A stretch of DNA of 64,000 nucleotides. Origin: Klebsiella electrica (GTDB taxonomy: Bacteria; Pseudomonadota; Gammaproteobacteria; Enterobacterales; Enterobacteriaceae). Both the position numbers and the translations under genes were made by a program. The DNA lies in NCBI RefSeq assembly GCF_006711645.1, contig NZ_CP041247.1:2852001-2916000 (forward strand), written 5' to 3'. Numbering within the stretch: position 1 is the stretch's first letter; each line of letters starts with the position of its first letter. This document shows, one piece after another, positions 17,873-27,420 of the stretch. The notes under the pieces were generated by a model that saw only the letters and a list, made by a program, of their open reading frames with translations, searched no databases and had not been told where the DNA came from.

Positions 17873-20800
17873 ACCAACGACGGCGACACGACGCTGAAAC
17901 GACTGGGCGACGGCTACTACGAGCAGCGGCTGATCCGCGAGCAGGTGATCGCCCTGACCGGCCAGCGCTACCTTGACGGCTACGCCAGTGACGAAGCGCA
18001 GTTTAAGGCCTTGATGGATCAGGGCATTACCTTCGGCAAACAGTATGCGCTGAAGAGCGGCGTGGCGCTGACCCCCGAGCAGATGGCGCTGCTGACCGGC
18101 GACATCGTCTGGCTGGTGAACACCACGGTGAAGATGCCCGACGGCTCACTGCAGACCGTGCTGGTGCCGCAGGTCTACGCCAAAGTTAAACCCGGCGACA
18201 TCGACGGCTCCGGCGCGCTGATTGCCGGGAATAACGTCAACATCAGACTCGACGGCGACCTCTTCAACAGCGGCACCCTGAACGGCCGCCGCGTCCTGCA
18301 GCTTGACGCCGGGAATATCACCAATCAGGCGGGCACCCTCCTCGGCGACGACGTGCGCCTGAACGCCCGCAACGACATCAACAACACCGGCGGCATCATC
18401 CAGGGCGGCAGCAGCCTGCTGGCGGTGGCCGGGCGCGACATCAACGCCACCACCACCCTCGCCAGCGCACAGAGCGTCAGCGGCGATAACCGCTTCAGCC
18501 GCACCACCCTCGACAGCGTCTCCGGTATCTACGTCGAGGGCGATGACGGCAGGCTGACGCTGCACTCCGGGCGCGATATCCGCCTCAACGACGTCACCAC
18601 CGCCTGGCGCGATAGTCTGGTGTGGAACGCCGACAACGCCCTCAGCCAGAGCCAGAGCCGCAGCACTGGCAGCGAAGTGACCGGCAAAGGCAACGTCACC
18701 CTGGCCGCCGGGAACGACCTCAGCGCCCGCGGTGCCGCCCTCTCCTCCGTCGCGGCGCTGAACCTCGGCGCAGGCAACAACCTCACCCTGGACGCGGGCG
18801 AAAACAGCCAGACGCTGGACGAACGCCACAAGGTCACCGGCAGCAGCGGCTGGCTGTCCACCACCACCACCCGCACCCAGGACAGCGTGTCGCGGCAGAC
18901 GACCCAGGGCAGCGAACTCAGCGGCGACCGCGTCAGCCTCAGCGCCGGGAACGACCTCACCGTGCGCGGCAGCGGCGACGTGGCCCTGCAGGCGGGCAAC
19001 AATCTGCGGATCGACACCCGGGATGAGTACAACAGCGAGCAGCACCTGAAGCAGGAGAAAAAAAGCGGGCTGATGAGCTCCGGCGGGATCGGCTTCAGCT
19101 ACGGCACCCGGAGCGTGAAAACCACCGACACCGGGGCGGACGCCACTCAGGCGGGCAGCACCGTCGGCAGCGTCAACGGCGACCTGACCCTGCGCGCGGG
19201 CGACAACCTGACGGTCACCGGCTCCGACCTGATCGCCGGTCGCGACATGGCCCTCTCCGGCAAAAACGTCGCCATCACCGCCGCCGAAAACCAGAGTCAG
19301 CAGACCCACGTGGTGGAGCAGAAAACCTCCGGGCTGACCCTGGCCCTCTCCGGCACGGCGGGCAGCGCCCTCAACAGCGTGGTGCAGGCCACTCAGGACG
19401 CCAAATCCGCCGGCAGCAGCCGGTTACAGGCCCTGCAGGGGGTGAAAGCCGCGCTCTCCGGCGTACAGGCCAGCCAGGCCGCCCGTCTGGATGCGGCCCA
19501 GGGCAACGATCCGGCCAACAACAATACGGTGGGCATCAGCCTCTCCTACGGCAGCCAGTCGTCGACATCAACCCAGCGTAGTACGCAGACCACCGCCCAG
19601 GGCAGCACCCTGACGGCGGGCCGCGACCTCAACATCAGCGCCCGCGAAGGCGATCTGACTGCCGTCGGCAGCCAGCTGAAAGCGGGTAATGACGTGGCGC
19701 TGTCGGCCAGCCGCGACCTGAATCTGGTCTCCGCTGAAAACACCTCGCTGCTTGAAGGCAAAAACGACAGCCACGGCGGCACAGTCGGCGTCGGGATTGG
19801 GGTCGGCTCCGGCGGCTGGGGGATCAGCGTCTCCGCCAGCGCCAACAAGGGCAAAGGCAGTGAAAGCGGCAACGGCACCACCCACAGCGAAACCACCGTC
19901 GATGCGGGCAACCGGCTCACCCTCAACAGCGGACGCGACACCACCCTCACCGGCACCCAGGTCAGCGGGGATAACGTCATGATCGACGTGGGTCGCAACC
20001 TCACCCTCACCTCCGAGCAGGACAGCGACCGCTATGACTCAAAACAGCAGAACGCCAGCGCCGGGGGCAGCTTCACCTTCGGCTCGATGTCCGGCTCCGC
20101 CAGCGTCAACCTCAGCCAGGACAGGATGCACAGCAACTACGATTCCGTGGTGGAGCAGACCGGCATCTTTGCCGGCAAAGGCGGCTACGACATCACCGTG
20201 GGCGGGCATACGCAGCTGGATGGTGCGGTGACTGGCAGCACTGCCTCCGCAGATAAAAACCGCCTCGACACCGGCACGCTGGGCTGGGGGGATATCGACA
20301 ACCGAGCCGGTTTTAAAACCGAACACCAGAGCGTCGGGTTAAGCACCGGCGGCAGCATCGGCAGCCAGTTCGCGGGGAACATGGCCAACGGCCTGCTGAC
20401 CGGCGGGAACAATGAAGGTCACGACAGCAGCACCACCCGCGCGGCGGTCTCCGACGGTACGCTCATTGTCCGCGACCAGGGTCAGCAGACCCAGAACGTG
20501 GCGAACCTCAGCCGCGACGTAGAGCATGCCAACCAGACCCTGTCGCCGATATTTGATAAGGAGAAGGAGCAGCAGCGCCTGCAGCAGACCCAGCTGATCG
20601 GCGAGATTGGCAGCCAGGTGGCGGATATTGCGCGGACACAGGGGGATATCAACGGACTAAAAGAGTCTAAAAAAGCTCATCCGGACTACACCACAGCCCA
20701 GCTTCGCGAAACGGATATCTATCAAGCCGAAATGCAGAAATACGGTACCGGTTCAGCTATTCAGCAAGGTATCCAGGCAGCGACGGCAGCAGTCCAGGGG

Positions 20801-21913
20801 CTGGCTGGAGGTGACATGGCTAAAGCTCTGGCTGGCGGCTCGGCCCCCTATCTGGCATCGGTGATCCATAATATGACCACCGATGCCATAGGAAAGGTGA
20901 ACACCGAAGCCAATCTGATGGCGCATGCGGTACTGGGCGCGGTGATGTCGACAATCAATGGAAACACAGCGCTGGCTGGTGCATCCGGTGCAGTAATGGG
21001 TGAATATATTGCCCAGCAGATGTATCCGGGTGTAGATCGAAAAGACCTGACGGAAGAGCAGAGACAAACCATCAGCGCGTTAGGTACACTAGCAGCCGGA
21101 CTTGCAGGCGGTATTGCCGGTAACAGTACGGCGGATGCAGTAGCTGGGGCACAGGCAGGTAAAAACGCGGTTGAGAATAACTCGCTGGGTGTTGCTCAAA
21201 ACAAATCCCGTGCCCAAGAAATGACTCAGTGTCAGGGCAGTGTTGCTTGCGAAAGTTCTATAATTGATAAGTACAAAAAAATCAACGCAGAACAGCATGA
21301 AAGCGTTGTGGGATGTAAAGGCGCTCAGGACTGTGTTAATAAAGCCAATGCGATGGGCGAGTTACAGGCAGATTATATCCGTCGTACGAGCGAGTTGCTG
21401 GAAAAGGCACGTGTTAATGGTAGTTTAAGCCCAGCAGAACAGAGCGAATTGTCTATTCTTCAGGTGACGACTATCCAGCTTGAAGCAGACAGAAATGCAG
21501 CAATTCATAATGCGCTGATGTCTGGAGATTCGTCTGAAGCAAAACAGCTTGCGATCAACTCTTTGGCGCAGGTGGCTGGGACTAGTGCAGCAGGTGTTGC
21601 TGCGGGGGTAAATAAAGCTGGTAAGGGCAATATTAAACAAGATCCAATGTTGGGTCAGAATGGTGTTCAAACTGCCAGTAAGACTATATGGAAAGGAGCA
21701 GGAAAAGAACGTATAGATGTTGAAAATCCTAATCCGGGCCAAAGACCAGGTCAGTTACATTATCAGGACAACAAGGGGAATAAATACCTTTATGATCCTC
21801 AAACAAATTCATTCCCTGACGCGCCTAAATCAGTAAATAATTTATTGAATGACAGCTCATTTAAGAAAGCTATTGATAAAGGTATGACGCAATATTTAGG
21901 AGAGAAGAAATGA
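17873..21913 (+). pseudogene. Orphan 5'-truncated cdiA with own toxin tail (module 2)
   Basis: The frame is open from about 17865 to 21913 and aligns with CdiA from residue about 1418 onward; GTG at 17945 would give 1322 residues. It has the FHA-2 repeats, pretoxin domain and VENN (21170-21181), then a 243-residue tail unlike that of the main CdiA, ending ..RIDVENPNPGQRPGQLHY.. and ..MTQYLGEKK. It lacks signal peptide, TPS domain and receptor region, so it cannot be secreted alone. A 72-bp in-frame deletion joins HSGRDI to RLNDV, and five residues (SVAGS) are missing near 18971. It is best read as a donor cassette for recombination with cdiA. The tail's activity is not identified. Confidence 0.9.
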
Positions 21914-22353
21914 AATGTAACTCACTAATGATGAAAGAAATTCGCAATGTAGACTGGAAAGATCTCTCTCTTCCTGAGGAACTCCAACTATGGGTGGATT
22001 GTGGTTTCATAAGAGATGATGGATGTGTATTTTTGGTTGGTCTATTTAAGGGCAATCCTGGAATAAATAATCATTTTGATAAAACAGGAGTTGAATGCTT
22101 TGTGAACTCCTTCCATATCGATGATTACGTTTCAGAAAGATACCTAGACTATTCCTGTTTGTTTTGTAATGAAATACTAAGCAGATGGGATCGTAATAAT
22201 GATAATAAGGCTGAAGATCTAAATGTCATTATTTCTCTTGATGAGTTTGGAGCTGTTATTAAAGTTCATGTGAAACGCGAAGGTGAAAACTGGTTAAATA
22301 GCAATCTTGATAAATATGAAAATGCTATTTTAGAAACAAGTACACCACTCTGA
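21910..22353 (+). CDS. Orphan CDI immunity protein (module 2)
   Basis: The product is a 147-residue acidic soluble protein (MKCNSLMMKEIRNVDWKDLS..). Its start overlaps the toxin stop as ATGA at 21910-21913, and a terminator follows it. This repeats the cdiA/cdiI arrangement, so it should be the immunity partner of the RPGQ-type toxin tail. An internal ATG at 21928 or 21931 is possible, but the overlap favours 21910. The family is not recognised. Confidence 0.78.
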   Translation: MKCNSLMMKEIRNVDWKDLSLPEELQLWVDCGFIRDDGCVFLVGLFKGNPGINNHFDKTGVECFVNSFHIDDYVSERYLDYSCLFCNEILSRWDRNNDNKAEDLNVIISLDEFGAVIKVHVKREGENWLNSNLDKYENAILETSTPL

Positions 22354-22366
22354 ATTGTAAGAAGAC

Positions 22367-22396
22367 AATCCCGGCAACAAGACCGGGATTATTTTA
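22367..22396 (+). terminator. Rho-independent terminator after module 2
   Basis: AATCCCGG (22367-22374) pairs with CCGGGATT (22383-22390) across CAACAAGA and is followed by ATTTTAT. It is the counterpart of the hairpin at 14498 and separates the immunity gene from a convergent symE remnant. Confidence 0.85.
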
Positions 22397-22412
22397 TCAG
22401 CCGTCAGTCTTA

Positions 22413-22730
22413 CCCACAATGTTCTCTCCGGCACCTGTTCATCGGCAAATCGCCGGTGTCATTAATCGCCCTCGCAAACCCTTCCAGCCACAACTTCATC
22501 TTCTGCCGGTTAACGAGCCACGCTCAGCCCCTAGGCGTGTTTTGCGCGATGATAACGATGCAGTCTGGCACCACCCAGATCTTAATCGGCATCCCGTCAG
22601 TAAATCCTGCCTGCGATATCCACTCGCCGCGTAAAAATATCGCGTGATGCAGGCCCGATTGTAGTACTCGCAGCGGGTGATGGGTTGTGGCGCTTCTGTT
22701 GTACCGGTTCTGACTTACAATCGCGTCAAC
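22413..22730 (-). pseudogene. symE: symE pseudogene
   Basis: Read on the minus strand, this contains GEWISQAGFTDGMPIKIWVV followed by PDCIVIIAQNT, matching the intact SymE-like protein at 14537. The N-terminal part lies in a different frame (..PITRCEYYNRA..), a stop follows NTPRG, and the end (INDTGDLP) is again recognisable. The AAGGAGTTGA leader is kept at about 22724-22733. At least one frameshift and one stop disable it. It has the same position and orientation relative to its CDI module as the intact copy, so it belongs to the duplicated unit. Confidence 0.85.
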
Positions 22731-23265
22731 TCCTTAGCCGTTGGTTGTGGTGAGCAGCGCTCACGGCAGGGCAACACTAAAGGACAGCTATGAGCGAGGA
22801 GCAGACATTTCAGTGCAAGATCGTCGTTTAGCCATCTCATGACTGAAAAATTAATGTTGCGTGCCGGGTGACATATTCTGTTGTTAGAGGAAAGCGCAGG
22901 TAGGCTGTCACGCCGCAGAGGGCGTGACATAACAATCATGCCTGCTCGCGCTTGCTGATTTCAATCATGTGCAACGTGCCATTCTACGAATAATCTACTG
23001 AGGTGAATTGATACGCAATTAAGGAAGAATTAGAGACATTAATTGTTAGGAGGCGATAATGTCGTTGGTAAAAGTATCCCAAAATGGTACTCATAGCCGT
23101 TCACATATCCGGCGCGACGACTAAATGTATTTTAAAAGGAAGTTCCCAGCGCGGATGTGCTAGGAACGATTGAATGCCCCCTGGACGTTGCACGAGCCTT
23201 AGAGTTTCCACCAATAGCAGAAGTGCCAACATAAACGCCCCACCTATTTTAACCCGATTTATATA
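22731..23265. other. Decayed intergenic patchwork
   Basis: No intact gene is seen. Recognisable pieces are a MITE-like right end (AGCTATGAGCGAGGAGCAGA, 22786-22805), a 28-bp near match to queH (22942-22969), and two short frames that could be a dead toxin tail: DNVVGKSIPKWYS near 23056 and ADVLGTIECPLDVARALEF near 23150. The rest shows nothing I can name. Confidence 0.5.
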
Positions 23266-24054
23266 TTAATCCCGGGGTAAATAGTCATTTTTTTCTTCAT
23301 CACTTATTTTCAATTTGCTATTTCCAAAGCTTAAACTGCTACCAGAGATGTTTTTTAATATTATTTCATAAGGATGTTTAGCAGCTTTTTCTCGCTCTGA
23401 ACGAGATACGCATATTATTTTAATTAGCTCGATGTCGCGTTCATTTAAATCTGACCCTTTTTTATACTTAATGAAGAAATCTTTGATGTCATCCTTTTTT
23501 TGTTGATCTTCTAGTATTGCCATTATAACGGCCGTCCTCGAATAACAGGACTTTATTACAAATAGGACGAACAAACTAAGACCAAAATACAAGCAAGCAA
23601 TAGTTATTCTAACTTCATAAGATAGTTTATCAAGCCATATGAAACCACATATCACTGAAATAGTAGATATAAAGAATAGATTGATAAATATCATGCGAGT
23701 GGTTTTTGCGCTAGAGTACTCCTCTTCAAGATAATTGTTTAAATTTTTCAGTTTTGGTTCCGCTTTTCCTACAGGATCGCTCCTATCTATCGTTATGTCT
23801 TTCCCTTTATTAATATATAAAAAACTAGAAAGGATGGAGTATGTCATCCCAAATGCACTAATATTAGTAAAGAGTCTTTTAATATAAAGTTTCTTTTCTT
23901 TAATGGGTAGTGAATTTATAAATTTTGTTGAATTGTACAAGATGAATACAAAAGCCATGATTAACACAATAAAAAGGAATATTAAAAATATTTTCTCATT
24001 ATCAAGTTCGTTGATGTTTATATTTAGAGTCATGAGCATAGGTTGTTTAGCCAA
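23266..24054 (-). CDS. Hypothetical four-helix membrane protein
   Basis: The product is a 262-residue AT-rich protein with about four hydrophobic segments: residues 22-42 (IFLIFLFIVLIMAFVFILY), about 66-84, about 121-142 and about 149-170. A charged C-terminal cytosolic tail of about 85 residues follows. The TTG at 24054 has AGAGGA 5 bases before it; ATGs at 24039 or 24033 are alternatives. No family is recognised. It stands alone between module 2 and an insertion sequence. It could be an immunity protein for a membrane-acting toxin or part of a defence cargo, but neither is shown. Confidence 0.55.
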   Translation of the reverse strand: MAKQPMLMTLNININELDNEKIFLIFLFIVLIMAFVFILYNSTKFINSLPIKEKKLYIKRLFTNISAFGMTYSILSSFLYINKGKDITIDRSDPVGKAEPKLKNLNNYLEEEYSSAKTTRMIFINLFFISTISVICGFIWLDKLSYEVRITIACLYFGLSLFVLFVIKSCYSRTAVIMAILEDQQKKDDIKDFFIKYKKGSDLNERDIELIKIICVSRSEREKAAKHPYEIILKNISGSSLSFGNSKLKISDEEKNDYLPRD

Positions 24055-24437
24055 AAGGTCCTCTTATTGTGCCCTCAACAGGTGTAAATGAAAAGCACCA
24101 TCATGTTCATTGATTAAAAAATATGCAGTATAAATTTTCAACACAGTGGCTCAGCAAAGTCAAGGTTGTAATCTTGCATAATCTTTTCCCCTTTAACTGT
24201 TTCAGAAATGAAGACGAGTTGAGGTAGTTGAAAGTGCCTTTGATTGCTCCCCATGAATCAATAATCTAACAAATCTCCTTATAATCATAAGACATATGTT
24301 TAGCTACTCGCAAAATGCCTACCAGTGGCAAGTGGTAGATGCAGAGTAGACTAGCCCCATAGATCACCGGACACTTCGCCTCTCTTAAAATAAGAGGTAG
24401 TCTTAGACCTATGTTTAACACCAGTCAGAATAATAAG

Positions 24438-24806
24438 ATGGTTGAAGTGTTATCAGGACCCGAGCGGCGGCGACGCCGAACACCGCAGGAAAAAATTGCC
24501 ATTATTCAGCAGACTATGGAGCCCGGCATGACCGTGTCTCATGTTGCCCGTCTTCATGGCATCAATGCTAACCAGATCTTCAAATGGCGCAGGCAGTATG
24601 AAGACGGCTCTCTGACCGCCGTGGCATCAGGCGAAGAGGTCGTTCCCGCATCTGAACTTGCTGCTGCCAATAAGCAAATCCGCGAGCTTCAGCGCCTTCT
24701 GGGCAAAAAGACGATGGAAGCTGAAATACTTAAAGAGGCTGTGGAGTTCGGTCGGGCAAAAAAATGGATTGCGCATGCACCCTTGTTGCCCGGGGACGAC
24801 GAATAA
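24438..24806 (+). CDS. IS2-like transposase OrfA
   Basis: The product is a 122-residue DNA-binding protein with a helix-turn-helix ([20 protein letters not shown]..) and a leucine-zipper tail ([19 protein letters not shown]), closely resembling IS2 InsC. ATG at 24438 matches the known IS2 start; an upstream ATG at 24411 would add nine residues. The run A7 at 24758-24764 near the end is a likely -1 slippage site that produces the OrfAB fusion. Confidence 0.9.
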   Translation: MVEVLSGPERRRRRTPQEKIAIIQQTMEPGMTVSHVARLHGINANQIFKWRRQYEDGSLTAVASGEEVVPASELAAANKQIRELQRLLGKKTMEAEILKEAVEFGRAKKWIAHAPLLPGDDE

Positions 24807-25636
24807 CTGACGTCTGCCGGAGTATCGGTGTGTCGCGTGCGCAGCTGAGTATCAGGGTTAACCGGCCATCTGGCTGGCAGGATCGCAGAAGACAATCCAG
24901 CTTCGACGACACCGCGGTGTTGTCCCGGATAAATACGGCGGTGGCTGAACTGCCCACATACGGTTATCGCCGGGTATGGGCGCTGTTGCGACGGGAGTCT
25001 GAGCAGGACGGGCAGCCTGTTGTTAATGCGAAGCGGGTGTACCGCATTATGAGCACTCACCATCTTCTTCTTGAGCGTAAGCCAGCTGAGCACCACCGGA
25101 AGCGGGCCCATAAAGGACGCGTGGCGGTGGCTGAAAGCAACCGGCTCTGGTGCTCAGACGGCTTCGAGTTCCGCTGTGACAATGGCGAAAAGTTGCGGGT
25201 AACCTTCGCCCAGGACTCCTGTGACCGGGAGATCATCGACTGGGCAGCGGGCACAGGTGGCTATGACAAAGAAACAGTGCAGGATGTGATGCTGGGTGCG
25301 GTGGAAAAACGCTTTGGGCAACATCTGCCGTCAGAGCCGCTGGAATGGCTGACGGATAATGGTTCGGCTTACAGGGCGCATGAAACACGGGCGTTCGCCC
25401 GGATGCTGGGGCTTGAACCGTGCACGACAAGAGTGCGTAGCCCGGAAAGTAACGGCATCGCAGAAAGCTTCGTGAAGACGATAAAGCGGGATTACATCAG
25501 CATCATGCCAAAAGCGGACAGCCAGATGGCGTTGATAAATCTGGCAGTGGCGTTCAGCCATTACAATGAACATCATCCGCACAGTGCGCTGGGATACCGC
25601 TCACCACGAGAATATATACGCAGAAAGTTATCGTAA
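24764..25636 (+). CDS. IS2-like transposase OrfB (DDE domain)
   Basis: This 290-residue catalytic part of the transposase lies in the -1 frame relative to orfA and overlaps it by 43 bases. An HTH_21-type region ([14 protein letters not shown]) is followed by the rve integrase core, with Asp in [15 protein letters not shown], Asp in [11 protein letters not shown] and Glu in [19 protein letters not shown]. It resembles IS2 InsD throughout. It is expected to be made mainly as an OrfAB fusion by slippage on the A7 run. Confidence 0.92.
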   Translation: MDCACTLVARGRRITDVCRSIGVSRAQLSIRVNRPSGWQDRRRQSSFDDTAVLSRINTAVAELPTYGYRRVWALLRRESEQDGQPVVNAKRVYRIMSTHHLLLERKPAEHHRKRAHKGRVAVAESNRLWCSDGFEFRCDNGEKLRVTFAQDSCDREIIDWAAGTGGYDKETVQDVMLGAVEKRFGQHLPSEPLEWLTDNGSAYRAHETRAFARMLGLEPCTTRVRSPESNGIAESFVKTIKRDYISIMPKADSQMALINLAVAFSHYNEHHPHSALGYRSPREYIRRKLS

Positions 25637-25750
25637 CCATAAGAGAGAAAAAGCGTCTGGATATAAAGGGTCAAATCCACAGAGAACCTATCAGGCTTAG
25701 TTAGTCGAGCATAGGAAGATGGCCTTTCAAATGAGGGAAAGCGATATTGC

Positions 25751-25823
25751 TAATGTCCGCTTCTGGCACTAAGCCGCCAGGCCCAAGTGACATACCGTCT
25801 GCTGTGAGCGAGGAGCTGAAGTG
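25751..25823. repeat. MITE-like short repeat
   Basis: The left end TAATGTCCGCTTCTGGCACT and right end TGTGAGCGAGGAGCTGAAGT enclose about 35 bp of variable sequence. The same paired ends recur at 27221-27290. Single ends occur at 17603, 22786, 28423, 33994, 38253, 57991 and 63806. The ends are imperfect inverted repeats (TCCGCT against AGCGGA). Confidence 0.65.
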
Positions 25824-25952
25824 TTCGAAAATGCATGACAACATTACGTATAGCTGACACAACAGCAAATTATCAGTTAAAATTCAAAAAAACGGAGAAT
25901 TGGCTCGAACAATCTGTTTTCGAAATCGTACTTGGATTAGAGGTAAATAAAC

Positions 25953-27206
25953 ATGATTAACACTCGTATGTGGTTAATGCTTCGGGATATTGAAATCGAG
26001 GAGGAGGAGAAAGCCATTGGATTTTTATGTGCATCATGTCTCAATAAAGACCTTTTTTTACATAATACTGCTACTGGAAAACAGTTACACAATAATAAAA
26101 AATGTTCAGGATGCGGGCAAGAAATAGACAAAGGACTCAGTTTGGAATATCTTGCCGGAAAGATAAGCGACCATTTAAACAAGCATTATAAGCCCATCGA
26201 AAATAAAGACGACCTTAATATTTTTGTCCCCTTACAGGACGTTATTAAAAGATTCATCTGTAATAATGAAGATGTAGTAAAAACGATTTCTGAAATTTTA
26301 TATAATTCAAATAAAAACAGATTTGATAGTGGTAAAAAATACAAGAATTTATTCGACCAGAATGCTATTGAAGAGCAGACATCTGCGATTGTAGATGAAT
26401 GGAATAAATATGCATTTGAATTAAAACACTTAAAGCGCTTCACTAACGAAAAAGCCATTAACTTCTACAAAAACGTTATCAGCTACGGTGTACATGCGAG
26501 CGGAGATAATGATGAAAATGACAGTCCTATGCTCAAAGTTATTCCTATCGGGTCAGAGTTCTATCGGGGACGTCGTGTTTTAGATGATGGACATAAAAAA
26601 CTATTAGAAGTAAGACATAATGAGTTTTATGCACCACCGCCGGAAAAAGCTGCTAACAGCCGTATGAGCCCGCCGGGCATGTCATTTCTTTATACCGCAA
26701 CAGATCAAAAGACTTGTATTGCTGAATTGCATCCTTTCGCAGGTGATGAAATTGCTGTTATTAAGTTGGAGACCGATCGTCCACTTTACTTTTTTGACCT
26801 TACACGGGCAGCTGATGTGAAGCATGGATTACCTGGTCTTATTCATGATCCCTCAGCAAAAATATATGCGCGCAGACATCTTCTATCACGATTGCATGAT
26901 TTAATAGCTCAGCCTTTTAGAGCGACGGATATTAGCTACACAGCCATTCAAGCTTTTTCTGAAACTGTCCGCCATTATGAGTTTACGCATGACACAAAAA
27001 AAAGGAACTTTGATGGGATTATTTTCAATTCAACTCAATTGAATGGAGGGGTGAATTACGTATTTTTTGGTAATAATGATGTTGAGTGTAGAGTTGAGTC
27101 TCCTTTTGGAGATTATGGTGTCAAACCATTAGTAAACGAACCTATCAAATTTTACAAAATTAGCAATATTCAAGTTACGACTTCACCATCTATCTCTAAT
27201 GAGTAA
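25953..27206 (+). CDS. RES-domain protein with HEPN-like N-terminal region
   Basis: The product is a 417-residue protein. The N-terminus carries a zinc-ribbon-like pair (CASC at about 27-30, CSGCG at about 51-55). A helical region at about 60-190 fits the HEPN/RES N-terminal domain, and a RES domain covers about 200-400 (YRGRRV, NSRMSPPGMSFLYTATDQ, CIAELHPFAGDEIAVI). RES proteins of the RES-Xre toxin-antitoxin class deplete NAD+. No Xre antitoxin gene is adjacent, so this is the stand-alone HEPN-RES type whose role is not well known; abortive phage defence is a plausible inference. It is AT-rich and flanked by an IS and MITE-like repeats, so it is probably acquired cargo. Confidence 0.75.
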   Translation: MINTRMWLMLRDIEIEEEEKAIGFLCASCLNKDLFLHNTATGKQLHNNKKCSGCGQEIDKGLSLEYLAGKISDHLNKHYKPIENKDDLNIFVPLQDVIKRFICNNEDVVKTISEILYNSNKNRFDSGKKYKNLFDQNAIEEQTSAIVDEWNKYAFELKHLKRFTNEKAINFYKNVISYGVHASGDNDENDSPMLKVIPIGSEFYRGRRVLDDGHKKLLEVRHNEFYAPPPEKAANSRMSPPGMSFLYTATDQKTCIAELHPFAGDEIAVIKLETDRPLYFFDLTRAADVKHGLPGLIHDPSAKIYARRHLLSRLHDLIAQPFRATDISYTAIQAFSETVRHYEFTHDTKKRNFDGIIFNSTQLNGGVNYVFFGNNDVECRVESPFGDYGVKPLVNEPIKFYKISNIQVTTSPSISNE

Positions 27207-27220
27207 ACCGAAATAGTAAC

Positions 27221-27290
27221 AATGTCCGCTCTTGGCACGCAGCGGGCAAGCTAACCAAGCCGAGGTCCGCTGCGAGAGAGGAGCAGATTT
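27221..27290. repeat. MITE-like short repeat, complete copy
   Basis: This 70-bp unit has AATGTCCGCTCTTGGCACGC at the left and TGCGAGAGAGGAGCAGATTT at the right. It starts 14 bases after the RES gene stop. It has the same architecture as 25751-25823, so the RES gene is framed by two copies. Confidence 0.65.
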
Positions 27291-27420
27291 AACACCAAGT
27301 TCATCGCTCCCCTGGAGCACCTTATTATCCTGTATTACGATAAATTGGGGGCCAGTGGCCCCCAAGATGGGGCTGTCTCTGCACCATAGATGCGCCAGAT
27401 CAAATGTTAGTAAATATAAT

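Larger units (their letters stand above)
24347..25679 (+). mobile_element. IS2-like insertion sequence (IS3 family)
   Basis: This is a 1333-bp element. The left end TAGACTAGCCCCAT..GGACA and the right end (complement TGGATTTGACCC..CCAGACG) match the IS2 end pattern. It is bounded by the 5-bp direct repeat CAGAG at 24342-24346 and 25680-25684, consistent with target duplication. It contains orfA and orfB in overlapping frames. Both frames and both ends are intact, so it looks recent and possibly active. Confidence 0.93.

Noticed and set aside
17945..21913. Treating the GTG-start 1322-codon frame as a normal expressed gene
   Set aside because: Homology to CdiA extends upstream of the GTG, no signal or TPS domain exists, and no ribosome site fits, so it is a truncated cassette.
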